Assembly (NCBI GenBank): GCA_035578905.1
Contig: JAQJVL010000046.1
Coordinates: 2,159,730-2,223,729, forward strand
From: Stictocephala bisonia
Taxonomy: Eukaryota > Arthropoda > Insecta > Hemiptera > Membracidae
Direction of reading: 5' to 3'
DNA: 64,000 nt
Positions 1 to 11,207 of the stretch are shown here, one piece after another. How positions within the stretch are numbered: position 1 is the stretch's first letter; the number at the start of each line of letters is the position of its first letter. Below the pieces are notes generated by a model. It saw only the letters and a list, made by a program, of their open reading frames with translations. It did no database searches and was not told the origin of the DNA. The translations under genes and the position numbers were made by a program.

Positions 1-390
1 ACAGAGTCACTTGTTAGGCTGTCATGAGGGTTTAAACTTCAGGGTGACTGGGTAGGCTGTCATGAGGGTTTATGTCAGAGGGGGATTGGGTAGGCTGTCA
101 TGAGGGTTTATGTCACAGGGTGATTTTGTAGGCTGTCATGAGGGTTTAAGTTCAGGGTGACTGGGTAGGCTGTCACGAGGGTTTATGTCAGAGGGGGATT
201 GGGTAGGCTGTCATGAGGGTTTATGTCACAGGGTGATTGGGTAGGCTGTCATGAGGGTTTACGTTCAGGGTGACTGGGTAGGCTGTCATGAGGGTTTATG
301 TCACAGGGTGATTGGGTAGGCTGTCATGAGGGTTTATGTCACAGGGTGATTGGGTTGGCTGTCACGAGGGTTTAATTTACAGGGTGACTG
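1..390. repeat. 38-bp minisatellite
   Basis: About ten tandem copies of a 38-bp unit with the core ggctgtcatgagggttta. Copies differ by small changes (tcacagggtgat versus tcagagggggat). The array is cut by the window start, so its real length is unknown. Confidence 0.95.
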
Positions 391-1058
391 GCTGACACTT
401 TTATCAGAGGGCCAATATTTTTCATCATTTACTCGATTTAAAACATGTATAGAAGGCTGTGTCATAAACAACACTTATATCCTATAAAATAAAGGAAACA
501 ATGATCTAGGGTTCGCTTTCCCCACATCATACATCATCTCTCCCCCAACGCCTTACACATTGTAATCGGTCTAACAAGAATTCCTGTTACCTCTACGCCA
601 ACTAATCTCTTGAATTCACTATTTGAAAACGTGTAAAAGCCGTTGATAGAACAAGTGTGATTTGTCGTTAACTGACAATTCGACTAGGATATCGACAGGA
701 AAAGTCGATAAGTATTGAGGAAAAGTCGATAGTTATTAGTGAATATATTGCTGATCTAGAACGCAGTTCTTTAGAGAATGTAGTTATTTGGATGGCTGCG
801 TATATGTGTATATATAAAGAATATTCTTCGTTGATGTCAAAGTTTAAAGACCATTTTGATGTGACGTCGGCTTACAACGTCAAAGTTATCTTGTAGCATG
901 TACACTCACTAGCAGTCACGTGCTTAAACAACCGAGCTATTACTTCAATATTAGAAATAATGTTCAAATTTAATATAGTTTCCTAACAATAATGGACTTT
1001 GAGAAATGGATAAACTATAAATATCTCTTTATTTTTATAATGTTATATTTACTGATAA

Positions 1059-2834
1059 CTGATAACAGAACCCATGCTACAAACAATGAATGATGTACAT
1101 AGTCCAAATACATTCAGTTTAAACCCGACAGATCCAGTAGAAATTTATAACATTATTATGAATTTAAAAAATAATAACTCGGCCGGATACGATGGCATAA
1201 CTCACAGGGTTATTCGCCATTGTGCAAGCAACATTTGTAAACCTCTTTCAGATTTAATTAATTTATCATTTTTTGAAGGCTTATTTCCACAGGAACTGAA
1301 GCAGACAATAATCCGTCCAATATTTAAAAGTGGAAGGAGTGATTCCCCGGAAAATTGGCGACCAATTGCAAACGTTTCGACATTTTCAAAGATTTATGAG
1401 CATGTTTTTGCGCGTAGATTGTTAAATTTTTTGTCTGAACATGACTTAATATGTAAAGAACAATTCGGATTTGTACAGGGGAAAAATACAACAGATGCCA
1501 TGGTTAATTTTATTTCTAAAGCTATTATAGCCTTGGATAAGAAATGTAAAGCTGTAGGTGTTTTTTTAGATTTGCAGAAGGCATTTGATTGTCTCGATCA
1601 TGAAATACTCTTCGATAGACTTTACAATCTGGGGATACGTGGAATACCCTTAGACTGGATCAAATCATTTTTAATGTCAAGGACTCAAAGTGTTCAATTA
1701 AAAGACGCGCGTTCAAGTGATATAGAAATCAATTTCGGTATTCCTCAAGGCACTGTCCTAGGTCCCATTATATTCGTCTTATATACAAACAGTATAACAA
1801 AATCAGTGAACAATTTAAATGTAACAATGTATGCTGATGATGTGGCTATACTCATCAAAAACAACACTCTCGCCGATTTAGAAATAGATAGTCATCTTCA
1901 ACTCACTAATTTATTCCAATACCTAAATATTAATAATCTACATGTAAATCCAGCTAAAACCAGTTGCATACATTTTAAAAACTATAGAATTATTGATACC
2001 AATCCGTTGATTATTATGAATGAATTTGAGCTTCCATTCCAAACTGAAACGAAATACCTTGGCCTAACGTTTGACCAACACTTTACGTGGACCACACACA
2101 TAGACAGTATTTGTTCAAAATTATCGTCACAATTATTTTTGCTAAATAGATTTTCTAATTATGGTAATTTTTTCATTATGAAACTAATTTATATGGCACT
2201 AATAGAATCAAGATTGAGATATGGAATTATTCTCTGGGGCTCTGCGTCCCATACTGCATTAATACGAGTGTTCCGTTTGCAAAAAAGGGCAATCCGCGTA
2301 ATGGCTGGTGTAAATAGAAGAACTTCTTGTAAAGAAATCTTTAAATCATTTAAAATATTAACATTATCATCTCTGTACATATATGAAATGATCATATTTT
2401 ACAAATTTAAAATTTCAAAATTTCAGACCGGTTCAAATATACATAACTATAGTACAAGATTTTGTAATCAACACAGGCAGTCATCTCATAGATTGGAGTT
2501 GACAGCTTCACTTCCCCAGAATATAGGCCCTAAGTTGTTTAATAGACTGCCTAACCATATAAAACAGCAAATATGCGAAAAGCAATTTAAATCTTCCCTG
2601 CAGCACTTCTTGTTAAGTGGAGCTTTTTACACTGTTGAGGAATTTCTAATGGAACAATAGGTTTTATTAATGACAAATATGTAAACAAATATTATTAATT
2701 AATAGGAATTTAATTTAAGCTATAATAACCTAACTTTAATTGTTATAACATTAATTCTTTATACATGACCATTGTAATACAATTGTATAATTGTCCACTA
2801 CAAAATAAATATATTTTGATTTTGATTTTGATTT
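1059..2834 (+). mobile_element. 5'-truncated non-LTR retrotransposon, Jockey/CR1-like
   Basis: This unit comprises an open reverse-transcriptase frame (1059-2660), a 170-bp AT-rich 3' UTR and a tail of TTTTGA-type repeats at 2813-2834. There is no endonuclease region, and the frame is open from just after a stop at 1056-1058, so the copy looks 5'-truncated, as is common after target-primed reverse transcription. The 3' end resembles that of the decayed element at 15690-17110 (attgtc...aataaa followed by TTTGAA/TTTTGA repeats). No convincing target-site duplication was found. Confidence 0.8.
1074..2660 (+). CDS. Reverse transcriptase of a non-LTR retrotransposon
   Basis: The 528-codon frame is uninterrupted. 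It shows RT blocks in order: IIRPIFKSGRSDSPENWRPI (residues 79-98), the catalytic block VFLDLQKAFDCLDH (163-176), GIPQGTVLGP (222-231) and the active-site box YADD (253-256). The thumb region follows, and the C-terminus ends FYTVEEFLMEQ. D166, D255 and D256 are the expected metal-binding residues. In full-length relatives an apurinic-type endonuclease precedes the RT; it is missing here. The Met at 1074 is simply the first ATG in the open frame and need not be a real start. Lack of stops suggests a recent insertion. The family assignment (Jockey/CR1-like) is by motif style only. Confidence 0.85.
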   Translation: MLQTMNDVHSPNTFSLNPTDPVEIYNIIMNLKNNNSAGYDGITHRVIRHCASNICKPLSDLINLSFFEGLFPQELKQTIIRPIFKSGRSDSPENWRPIANVSTFSKIYEHVFARRLLNFLSEHDLICKEQFGFVQGKNTTDAMVNFISKAIIALDKKCKAVGVFLDLQKAFDCLDHEILFDRLYNLGIRGIPLDWIKSFLMSRTQSVQLKDARSSDIEINFGIPQGTVLGPIIFVLYTNSITKSVNNLNVTMYADDVAILIKNNTLADLEIDSHLQLTNLFQYLNINNLHVNPAKTSCIHFKNYRIIDTNPLIIMNEFELPFQTETKYLGLTFDQHFTWTTHIDSICSKLSSQLFLLNRFSNYGNFFIMKLIYMALIESRLRYGIILWGSASHTALIRVFRLQKRAIRVMAGVNRRTSCKEIFKSFKILTLSSLYIYEMIIFYKFKISKFQTGSNIHNYSTRFCNQHRQSSHRLELTASLPQNIGPKLFNRLPNHIKQQICEKQFKSSLQHFLLSGAFYTVEEFLMEQ

Positions 2835-3340
2835 ATTGACAGTAATATTTTTACAAACCGTCGGTGCAGAAATTATGTTTACCTGAGTTTAAGGTTGTTT
2901 ACTAAGAGACTTTACAAAAAGACCAATCACACCTTTCTTTTCCTCGTTTAATTATACGTTACAACATATTTATTTTAAAATTTGATCATAAGTTTTAATA
3001 ATTGTTATCCTAGTTGGAACAAAAAAGTACTGGAATTTTTTTAGTATACGCTGAGCATCAAATTCACACTTTTATTACCAAAATATATTTTGATGTATCG
3101 CATTTATATTTTAATACGTGATTGACAGGGATGTTTTCTTTACTCTTTATAAATGTCCGAGTTCTAACTTTTAAAGAGAAAAAGTTACTATCAATTTCCT
3201 GAACAGAGTTTCTTTAGCTTCTAGAGGTGATAAAATTAATTACTTGGTTACGTTGTAAACCTTATAATTTCTGCATCGATATTAATTGTGTATTTAATTG
3301 CAATTTAAAAACAACTAATCCCTGCCATTCAACAAAATTT

Positions 3341-3887
3341 AAAATTAACTAACGACTTGTCATGTGTACGTCTATAAAACTTAACTAACGACTTGTCATG
3401 TATACGTCTATAAAACGTAACTAACGACTTGTCATGTATACGTCTATAAAACTTAACTAACGACTTGTCATGTATACGTCTATAAAACTTAACTAACGAC
3501 TTGTCATGTATACGTCTATAAAACTTAACTAACGACTTGTCATGTATACGTCTATAAAACTTAACTAACGACTTGTCATGTACGTCTATAAAACTTAACT
3601 AACGACTTGTCATGTATACGTCTATAAAACTTAACTAACGACTTGTCATGTACGTCTATAAAACTTAACTAACGACTTGTCATGTATACGTCTATAAAAC
3701 TTAACTAACGACTTGTCATGTATACGTCTATAAAACTTAATTAACGACTTGTCATGTATACGTCTATAAAACTTAACTAACGAATTGTCATGTATACGTC
3801 TATAAAACTTAACTAACGACTTGTCATGTATACGTATATAAAACTTAACTAACGACTTGTCATGTGTACGTCTATAAAACTTAACCT
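3341..3887. repeat. 36-bp minisatellite
   Basis: About 15 tandem copies of a 36-bp unit containing taactaacgacttgtcatgt and acgtctataaaactt. Some copies have lost a tata and are 32-34 bp. The units are very homogeneous. Confidence 0.95.
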
Positions 3888-4514
3888 AATGAAAATTGAA
3901 GTCTAATCCCATTTAAATCACACATACTAATGAAACTGATTTAGAGCAAAATTTGTATATAATGGAAATTGTTTTTGTTATCTTGACTGCAGCAGCGGAA
4001 TGGCCCAAATTAAGTTCCAAAAACGAATATAAAAATAATGGATTTTTCTTTGAATTGACAAACATATTTCATAAATACTCCAGTGTAGGGCAAAAAAATA
4101 TGTGCACGCATCTTCAGACAAGCCCCTCCTATTTACTCTACGAACACACCACTTCACAATTTCATATTTGAAACGCCGACACAACTTTGGGCTTAGTTAA
4201 AGCTGAATATAATTGATTACATGAGTATAGGATGACAGGGGATAACCCATGTAGTCTGGTTACTGAGTTTGACTCAGAATTCTAGCCAACCTACCCTACG
4301 CACCTCATCCTCATACTCACAGCTGTACTTGACCCAGCCACTTAATATTCAACTATCTACATGTAACATTTCCAGCCCAATCTAAATACATACAGGTTTA
4401 AAGAGGCACTCTTCGTACCTAACATGGATTTGTAACTGTCCAGTATTTTAAAAACATAATAAAAAATAAATAAAATCACCAAACCAATAAAACAAGAAAA
4501 GGAAAAATAAAAAA

Positions 4515-5110
4515 CTTAAAACACAAAATTTAATATGTGAGTTTTAAAACGTACACATAGTTGCATATTGACTATGCAAATTTTAGTATATAACTAAAAT
4601 TTAGTTCACGAAACAGTAATAAAAGTAAAATATCTAAACATAATAACAAAAAAAGAAAATAAATAAACAAATCACGAAAACAAGCAAACAAATTTAACAA
4701 TAACAACACACAATGTACTATGTGAGTTTTAAAACGTACATATAGTTGCATATTAATTATTATTGTAAATAAAATTTAGTTCACGAAACATTAATAACAG
4801 TAAAATACATAAATAACAACAAATTGACAAAATAATGAAATAATCAAAAATAAATAAATAAATAAAAATAATCACACATTTACTATGTTAGATTTAAAGG
4901 CACACATAGTTGCATATTAATTATTGTTGTAACTAAATTTAGTTCACGAAATAGTAATAAAAGTAAAGTATGTAAATTATAAAATAAAAAGCACGAAAAC
5001 TATAAAACAAGCAAATAAAAAAAGACACCATTTACTATGCCTTTAAAACATACACGTAGTTTTATATTAATTGTTATTGTAACTTATATTTAGTAGTTCT
5101 CGAAACAGTA
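4515..5110. repeat. Diverged tandem repeat, 150-185-bp units, four copies
   Basis: Four blocks start near 4521, 4705, 4873 and 5025. Each holds the order tactatgtgagtttt, cacatagttgcatatt, tttagttcacgaaacagtaa and then an A-rich spacer. Spacing shrinks from about 184 to 152 bp. They are much more diverged than the other arrays in the window. Confidence 0.75.
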
Positions 5111-5353
5111 GTAAAACAATGTTAGTAACAAAAAATCACGAATACAATAAAACAAACTAACAAAATATTATTAAAAAATAAAAAAAATACAACAACAAAC
5201 TAAATTAAAATAAGTATTATGTAATATTTTTCACCCGCACATATTCCTTTACCAACAAGAATGTGTGATTGTTATTTTTAACTTATAAACGATTATTTAT
5301 TCATAAAAACTTTATAATTACAAACTTTACTGACGTCACATTGTTTGTTTCAG

Positions 5354-5492
5354 TTCTACGCGTTGCTGGAGAACAACCCCATCGCCAACACCACGTTGAC
5401 GTACCGGAGTGTCACTGTGTTTGCTCCAGCAAACGTCGCCTTCCAGAAGTTCGCAGGCAAAGTGGACGACTCTCTCGTTCTGTACCACATGA
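5354..5492 (+). CDS. Fas1: Fas1 exon: FAS1 domain 1, first half
   Basis: Acceptor tttgtttcag ends at 5353 and donor GTAAGT begins at 5493. The exon is 139 nt: 46 codons plus one base (phase 0 to phase 1). It starts FYALLENNPIANTTLTYRSV and contains the FAS1 H1 strand TVFAPANVAFQKF and the YH-type motif LVLYHM. The Asn in ANTT is a possible N-glycosylation site. The last base A joins CG of the exon at 23603 to make a Thr codon. The open frame that runs straight through the upstream intron here is not the coding frame. GC content is clearly higher than in the flanking introns. Confidence 0.9.
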
Positions 5493-5555
5493 GTAAGTGG
5501 CAGTATTTGTAAAGTATTGGTGCAAGGGAAACTCAAAATGCATTTAAAACAAACA

Positions 5556-6395
5556 GTGTAATAGTGTGCATTAATACAATGTAATATTGAGCATAAATAC
5601 AATGTAAAGTGTGCATTAATACAGTGTAATATTGTGTAATAATACAGTGTAATAGTGTGTAATAATACAGCGTAATAGTGTGCATTAATACAACGTAATA
5701 GTGTGCATTGATACAGTGTAGGCCTACTAGTCTGCATTAATACAGTGCAATAGTGTGCATTAATACAGTGTAATAGTGACCATTAGTACATTGTAACATA
5801 GTGCATTAATACAGTGTAATAGTGTGCATAAATACAGTGTAATAGAGTGCAACAATACAGTTTAATATGGTGCATGAATACAGTGTAAAAGTGCGCATTA
5901 ATACAGTGTAATATTGTGTAATAATACAGTGTAATAGTGTGCATTAATACAACGTAATATTGTGCATTGATACAGTGTAGGCCTACAAGTTTGCATTAAT
6001 ACAGTGCAATAGTGTGCATTAATACATTGTAAACGGGTGCATTAATACAGTGTAATAGTGTCCATTAGTACATTGTAATATGGTGCATTAATACAGTGTA
6101 ATAGTGTGCATAAATACAGTGTAATAGAGTGAAACAATACAGTTTAATATGGTGCATGAATACAGTGTAATATTGTTCATGAATACAGTGTAATAGTGTG
6201 CATTAATACAGTGTAATATTATTCATGAATACAGTGTAATAGTGTGCATTAATACAGTGTAATAGTGTGCATTAATACCGTGTAATAGCGTGCATTAATA
6301 CAGTGTAATAGTGTTCATGAATACCGTGTAATAGCGTGCATTAATACAGTGTAATAGAGAGTGTTAATACAGTATAATAGGGTGCATTAATGAAC
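5556..6395. repeat. 23-bp minisatellite
   Basis: About 35 degenerate copies of a 23-bp unit, acagtgtaatagtgtgcatt plus aat, starting about 65 nt after the donor of the exon at 5354. Larger blocks recur within it: the variant tgtaggcctac appears at about 5717 and 5977, which suggests a roughly 260-bp internal duplication. Confidence 0.9.
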
Positions 6396-6990
6396 CAGTT
6401 GATAATATTATTACTCTATTGCACTTATTGGTGTATTAGAGATTTCCAATATTTTAAGTATTTTTTAAAAATACAACAACGTTTCGACTGGTATAATAAC
6501 CTCTTAGTTTGTAAGAAGACATGATTTTCTACAAGAAGGCTATCTTAATCTATACTTATTTAACATTCTGAAGGGTTTCTACGTTGATATGGCTTAGTTA
6601 AGTTATAAGGAAAAATAAAGAATATGAACAATCCAACGCCAAAAATAACATCAAAACAACAATTTTGCGCTTCTCTTAACCACACTAGCCATACAACTTA
6701 CAGCCATCAAGATGGTAAATAAAACATTGCTTCCGGTGTTTTTAAAACTAACACAACATTTCGACATGTATAAAACTACTGTCGTCTTCAGATGCTACTT
6801 ACTATCTTATCCTATACATAAAAATATTTTTTCTTTCTTTATTTCTTACTGTTTATTTATTTAACCCATATAAATGTAGAAACCCGTTAAAAAGTTACAT
6901 GCTTATAAGTGGGATAGATTCACAAAACCAAACACAAAAATTCTAAAACTCTCCAATATAAATTATGTTTTTGAATTTGCTATGAGTTTA

Positions 6991-7333
6991 CGAATAAACC
7001 TTTTCGCCATACAAATGTTCATGCAAAATCTTATTGATGTTTGTCATACTAATGTCTAAAGATCCCTCAATCTCACGATATGTCACATGACGATCATGCA
7101 CAGCATCGATGTTTTCTAGCACAACGACCAATGTTAGACGACCTTGACGAGGTTCGTCCTGTAGTGATCGTCGGCCATGATTAAATTAGTTTTACCAGTA
7201 TTTTTACGATGCTGTAAGAAGGTGCTTCATTACCATATAAGGAGTTAAGTTCATCTGTGCACTCTTGTCGTGTCAGGCCACGTCGAAAGTTATGAAAAAT
7301 TATTGCACGAAAATGTTCACGATTTAATTCCAT
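6991..7333 (-). pseudogene. Mariner transposase, N-terminal fragment
   Basis: Read on the minus strand from an ATG at 7333, it gives MELNREHFRAIIFHNFRRGL, a first helix-turn-helix typical of mariner transposases. A shifted frame then gives SLQDEPRQGRLTLVVVLENI followed by HVTYREIEGSLDIS and NKILHEHL, the second helix-turn-helix. A frameshift and stop lie near 7185. No catalytic DD34D domain is present, so this is a truncated dead copy. Confidence 0.75.
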
Positions 7334-7599
7334 TTTCACCTAACATAAATTGTTTAACCTGGTGTCAATAACAATGAAATAACAAAATGTTTTGGTTTGA
7401 GGTTATGTTTAACAATATGAAGTTTGCAATGGAAACGTCAGCTGGTACCTAGCAACAATCAGTGTTACCAAGGCCAGAAACATAAATAGCAGCCCTCATA
7501 CTATGGTTATTCACACAAATAAGTGGTATTCTAGGTTGACAGTGTAATGTAATGAGGAATGTACCCTGAATACATGAGTTACCGATGTTTTAGACTTCT

Positions 7600-8480
7600 T
7601 AAAGACGTCACAGAGAAAGATTTAACAGAGGTAACTTTTTTATGCCCACAGCGAAAACTAATTTACATCTTTATCCATCTGTAATAATTATAACGTTTAT
7701 CCTTGAGGAGTTGGTGGAATAAAGGGGGGGGGGGGTTGGTAAAGTGCTGTTTCTGCCATCGCACGGCAAATTGGAGGACTAACTACCGACACACATGTAG
7801 CGCACTATTGGATGCGACCTCTGTTTCTTTCTTCTCTGTGTACACATCCATTTTGGAGAAATATGTTAGCTACAATCCTAATATAAACAAAAGGGGATGA
7901 AAACGTAATTATTTATATTTTAACCAAGTTCGTATATAAAAATAGCAAATGGTACGAAATGCTCGTCTTTAAAACGTAATGGCGGAGAAGTTTTCTCGTC
8001 ACAATCCTTTTTATGTAATTGTAAAATCACCATAACCACAGAGGTCGCTTTCTTATGGCCACAGTGAACGCCTTAGAGGCATACACTATAACTAATGCAC
8101 ATCTTTGTAAAGTTGTAGATTCAATTACTACATTTGTTCTTGAAATTTTGGGGGAAATAAGAGAGGGACTGACAAGATGCTGGCACTGATATCCCATGGC
8201 CAACTGGAGAACTAACTACTCGACACACATTCAGCACATTATTACATGCGACCTCAATTAATTTCTTCTCTGGGCTGACGTCCACTTTCAAGAAATACGT
8301 TAGATACAATCCTAATATAAATAAAGGGATGTAAAACTTAGTTTATAATATTTTTATTAAATCTTATAATCTCAAACTACTTAATGGTACTCTTGTAGTT
8401 TTAATATCTGGACTTTGATAACCTAGTAATAGTGGAGAAGTTTTCTCTTCACAATCCTATTTATGTAACGGTAAAATCAT
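7600..8480. repeat. Diverged tandem duplication, about 440-bp unit
   Basis: Blocks at about 7600-8040 and 8041-8480 align in the same order. Matching landmarks are cacacat...gcgacctc (7788 and 8222), gatacaatcctaatataaa-like segments (7871 and 8306) and ggagaagttttctcgtcaca (7984) against its near copy at 8433. The two units differ by many substitutions, so the duplication is old. Confidence 0.75.
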
Positions 8481-8789
8481 CATACCATAGTACGGTAACA
8501 CGAGTCTTAATTAAGTTGTTTAAGTTGGTACACTGCAGTGGAACATATTGATGTTGTTTAACCCACAATTAGCCCCTGTCAGGAATATGATTAGACTGAA
8601 ACGTCTAAAGAGCTTAATTGAATCCTAATCAAGACAGTGAATTGTTTATTATAACTTGCAATATCTCCACAACTTTAAATCCAAATGTAATTGCTTTCGT
8701 AAAACTAATTTTCTTTGTTTAATTTTGAAGTCATTTGGATTTTGTGTCAAACTTATTGATTTCATTTAATACACTTTTTCATTTCCTTA

Positions 8790-9185
8790 AGTATTCAGTT
8801 AATGTCAAACTATGGTTGGTGGTTGTGTTGACGTTTTTTGTTGACTTTAATAAACTATTACTTAAGTTTTCAGTTAATGTCAAACTATGGTTTAAGGTTG
8901 AGTGGAAGAGAGGACTTAATAGTCCTAACTCCGCCTAATAAAGACAATTTTCATTTCATTTCATGGTTGGTGGTGATGTCAAGGTTTTTTGTTAACTGTA
9001 ATTTCTATTTATTTTATTACTATTATTGTTTTGATTATTAAAATAAGTAAAAATTTCAGTCAACAAAATCGTTGAAACAACCATAGTTTGACATTAACTG
9101 AAAACTTAAGTAATAGTTTATTAAATTCAACAAAAAACGTTGACACAACCACAACTATAGTTTGACATTAACTGACAATGTAAGT
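8790..9185. repeat. Outlying and inverted copies of the 75-bp repeat
   Basis: Two diverged direct copies (8790-8890) are followed after a SINE tail by inverted copies at about 9051-9175, where tagtttgacattaactgaaa reads as the complement of the 75-bp unit. Direct and inverted copies together can fold into a hairpin. Confidence 0.8.
8892..8963 (+). mobile_element. SINE 3'-end fragment
   Basis: The stretch aaggttgagtggaagagagg, the hairpin aggacttaatagtcct and ctccgcctaataaagacaat match the 3' end of the SINE at 48310-48376. It ends in a (TTCAT)n-like tail. It sits inside a 75-bp repeat unit. No 5' part is present. Confidence 0.75.
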
Positions 9186-9534
9186 AAAATAAAAAAGTAA
9201 AGTTTATAAACTATTACTTAAGTTTTCAGATATCCTCGGATAGTTTGTTGTCAGCTACCATTTGTTAATTATAAAGCTGCGATGTATATTATGATAAATA
9301 TCCAAAATTCATGATTGTATATTCATTAATGAAATAATTTAAAGTGGTCTCCTATCACAAACCTACGTCCAATCCAGGACTTGGGGCGTTATGTTGTTCG
9401 CGTCCACAGCAATTCTTTAAAGCTGTACGTACACCCCAGGAAGTTCTATACGAGCAACAAATCTGGTAGCTGGACCGTCACGATTTTGTGATCTCCCAGC
9501 TACGGCAGCTAGTACAAAATTTCCAAAAAAGTGT

Positions 9535-10245
9535 TCAGTTAATGTCAAGCTATGGTTGGTGGTTGTGACAACTTTTTTTATGACTTTATTAAACTATTAC
9601 TTAAGTTTTTAGTTTATGGTTGGTGGTTGTGTCAACTTTTTTTTTACTTTAATAAACTATTACTTAAGTTTTCAGTTAATGACAAACTATGGTTGGTGAT
9701 TGTGTCAACGTTTTTTGATGACTTTAATAAACTATTACTTAAGTTTTCAGTTAATGACAAACTATGGTTGGTGGTTGTTAACGTTTTTTGATGACTTTAA
9801 TAAACTATTACTTAAGTTTTCAGTTAATGACAAACTATGGTTGGTGATTGTGTCAACGTTTTTTGATGACTTTAATAAACTATTACTTAAGTTTTCAGTT
9901 AATGACAAACTATGGTTGGTGGTTGTGTCAACGTTTTTTGATGACTTTAATAAACTATTACTTAAGTTTTCAGTTAATGACAAACTATGGTTGGTGATTG
10001 TGTCAACTTTTTTGATGACTTTCAGTTAATGACAAACTATGGTTGGTGATTGTGTCAACGTTTTTTGATGACTTTAATAAACTATTACTTAAGTTTTCAG
10101 TTTTAACAAACTATGGTTGGTGATTGTGTCAACGTTTTTTGATGACTTTAATAAACTATTACTTAAGTTTTCAGTTAATGACAAACTATGGTTGGTGATT
10201 GTGTCAACGTTTTTTGATGACTTTAATATGAACAATTATGACTTA
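9535..10245. repeat. 75-bp minisatellite
   Basis: Nine to ten tandem copies of a 75-bp unit with the landmarks aactatggttggtgattgtg, ttgatgactttaataaacta and ttacttaagttttcagtt. The unit length is divisible by three, which creates long but meaningless open frames on both strands. Confidence 0.95.
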
Positions 10246-10600
10246 CCATATACTATTCCTTAAGTTTTCAGTAAATGTCAAACTGTGGTTGTGGATGTAC
10301 CAACAAAAAACTTTGACACAACCACCATTCATAGTATGACATTAACTGAAAACTTAAGTAAAATAAAAAAATAAAGTTAACAAATATTACTTAAATTTTC
10401 AATTGATGTCAACTATGGTTGGTGGTTGTGTCAACGATTTTTATTGACTTTAATACAGTTTTACTTAAGAATCTAGTTAATGTTAAACTGTGGTTTGTGT
10501 CAGCTTTTGCGCTTTTATTTAAGAATTATTTATTACTTAAGTTAAAAATTAATGCTAAACTATGGTTGGTGTTTGTGTTAAATAATTTCCTTTTATTTTA
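10246..10600. repeat. Diverged and inverted fringe of the 75-bp repeat
   Basis: Diverged direct copies lie at 10255-10290 and 10380-10600. An inverted copy lies at about 10298-10350 (caaaaaactttgacacaacc, then gacattaactgaaaacttaa). The main array is therefore bracketed by inverted copies on both sides. Confidence 0.75.
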
Positions 10601-10926
10601 TAAACATTGTCTCCAGTGAAGTAGGTAGGGTAGTAGTTTGCCTGTGTCAAACTGTTGAATAAATATTCTGGTGTCAAAACCTGGAATTTATCACAAAAAA
10701 CCCAACAAGAACTAATCCATATACTATTGTATAAATTTCTATTGAGAGTTAGCTTCTTTACGAAAATGTTAAACTAACTGTTTCAGTTTTATATGTTATA
10801 GTTTTATGAGACTAAGCAGACTATTAATGTAAGTGGATAAGATACGAAAATGTCAGAATACGTTCATAATTGCGTATTATTACGTATATTTTTTTTTTTT
10901 TTATTTGTTGATGATTGGAGTATCAG

Positions 10927-11207
10927 ATGAGGGAGACAAAGGTAGTTGGACATTTGCCATCATTACGTGAAAATTACCAATCATGACGTTTCGATTTGGT
11001 AAAACCCAAACATTTTTCAAGTGTTAAAAACTAAATTACATCTACAAAAACATTTTATAATACTACGTTCGTTTTATAACATGTTTGTGTAGATGTAATT
11101 TAGTTTTTAACACTTGAAAAATGTTTGGGTTTTACCAAATCGAAACGACGTGATTGGTAATTTTCACGTAGTGATGACAAATGTCCAACTACCTTTGTCT
11201 CCCTCAT
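10927..11207. mobile_element. Fold-back palindrome, probable MITE
   Basis: An almost perfect 281-bp palindrome centred near 11067; arms of about 130 bp begin tgagggagacaaaggtagtt. The hexamer gtatca flanks it directly at 10920-10925 and 11210-11215, a candidate target-site duplication. Confidence 0.8.

Larger units (their letters stand above)
1..5353 (+). other. Presumed Fas1 intron upstream of first visible exon
   Basis: The exon at 5354 has a 3' splice site, so this stretch is read as intron whose 5' end lies before the window. It holds a 38-bp array (1-390), a non-LTR retrotransposon (1059-2834), a 36-bp array (3341-3887) and a diverged repeat (4515-5110). Nothing recognisable was seen in 391-1058, 2835-3340, 3888-4514 and 5111-5353. 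No open stretch resembling the missing FAS1 domain 1 start or a signal-peptide exon was found. Confidence 0.6.

Noticed and set aside
1..390. CRISPR-like direct repeats
   Set aside because: Units are contiguous, variable along their length and lack unique spacers; an ordinary minisatellite in a eukaryotic genome.
5269..5496. 75-codon frame running through the acceptor into the first exon
   Set aside because: Wrong frame for the FAS1 sequence; the real exon starts at 5354 in another frame.
9700..10029. Open frames of 73-109 codons on both strands across the 75-bp array
   Set aside because: The unit length is a multiple of three, so an open frame repeats by itself; there are no start context, splice or domain signals.
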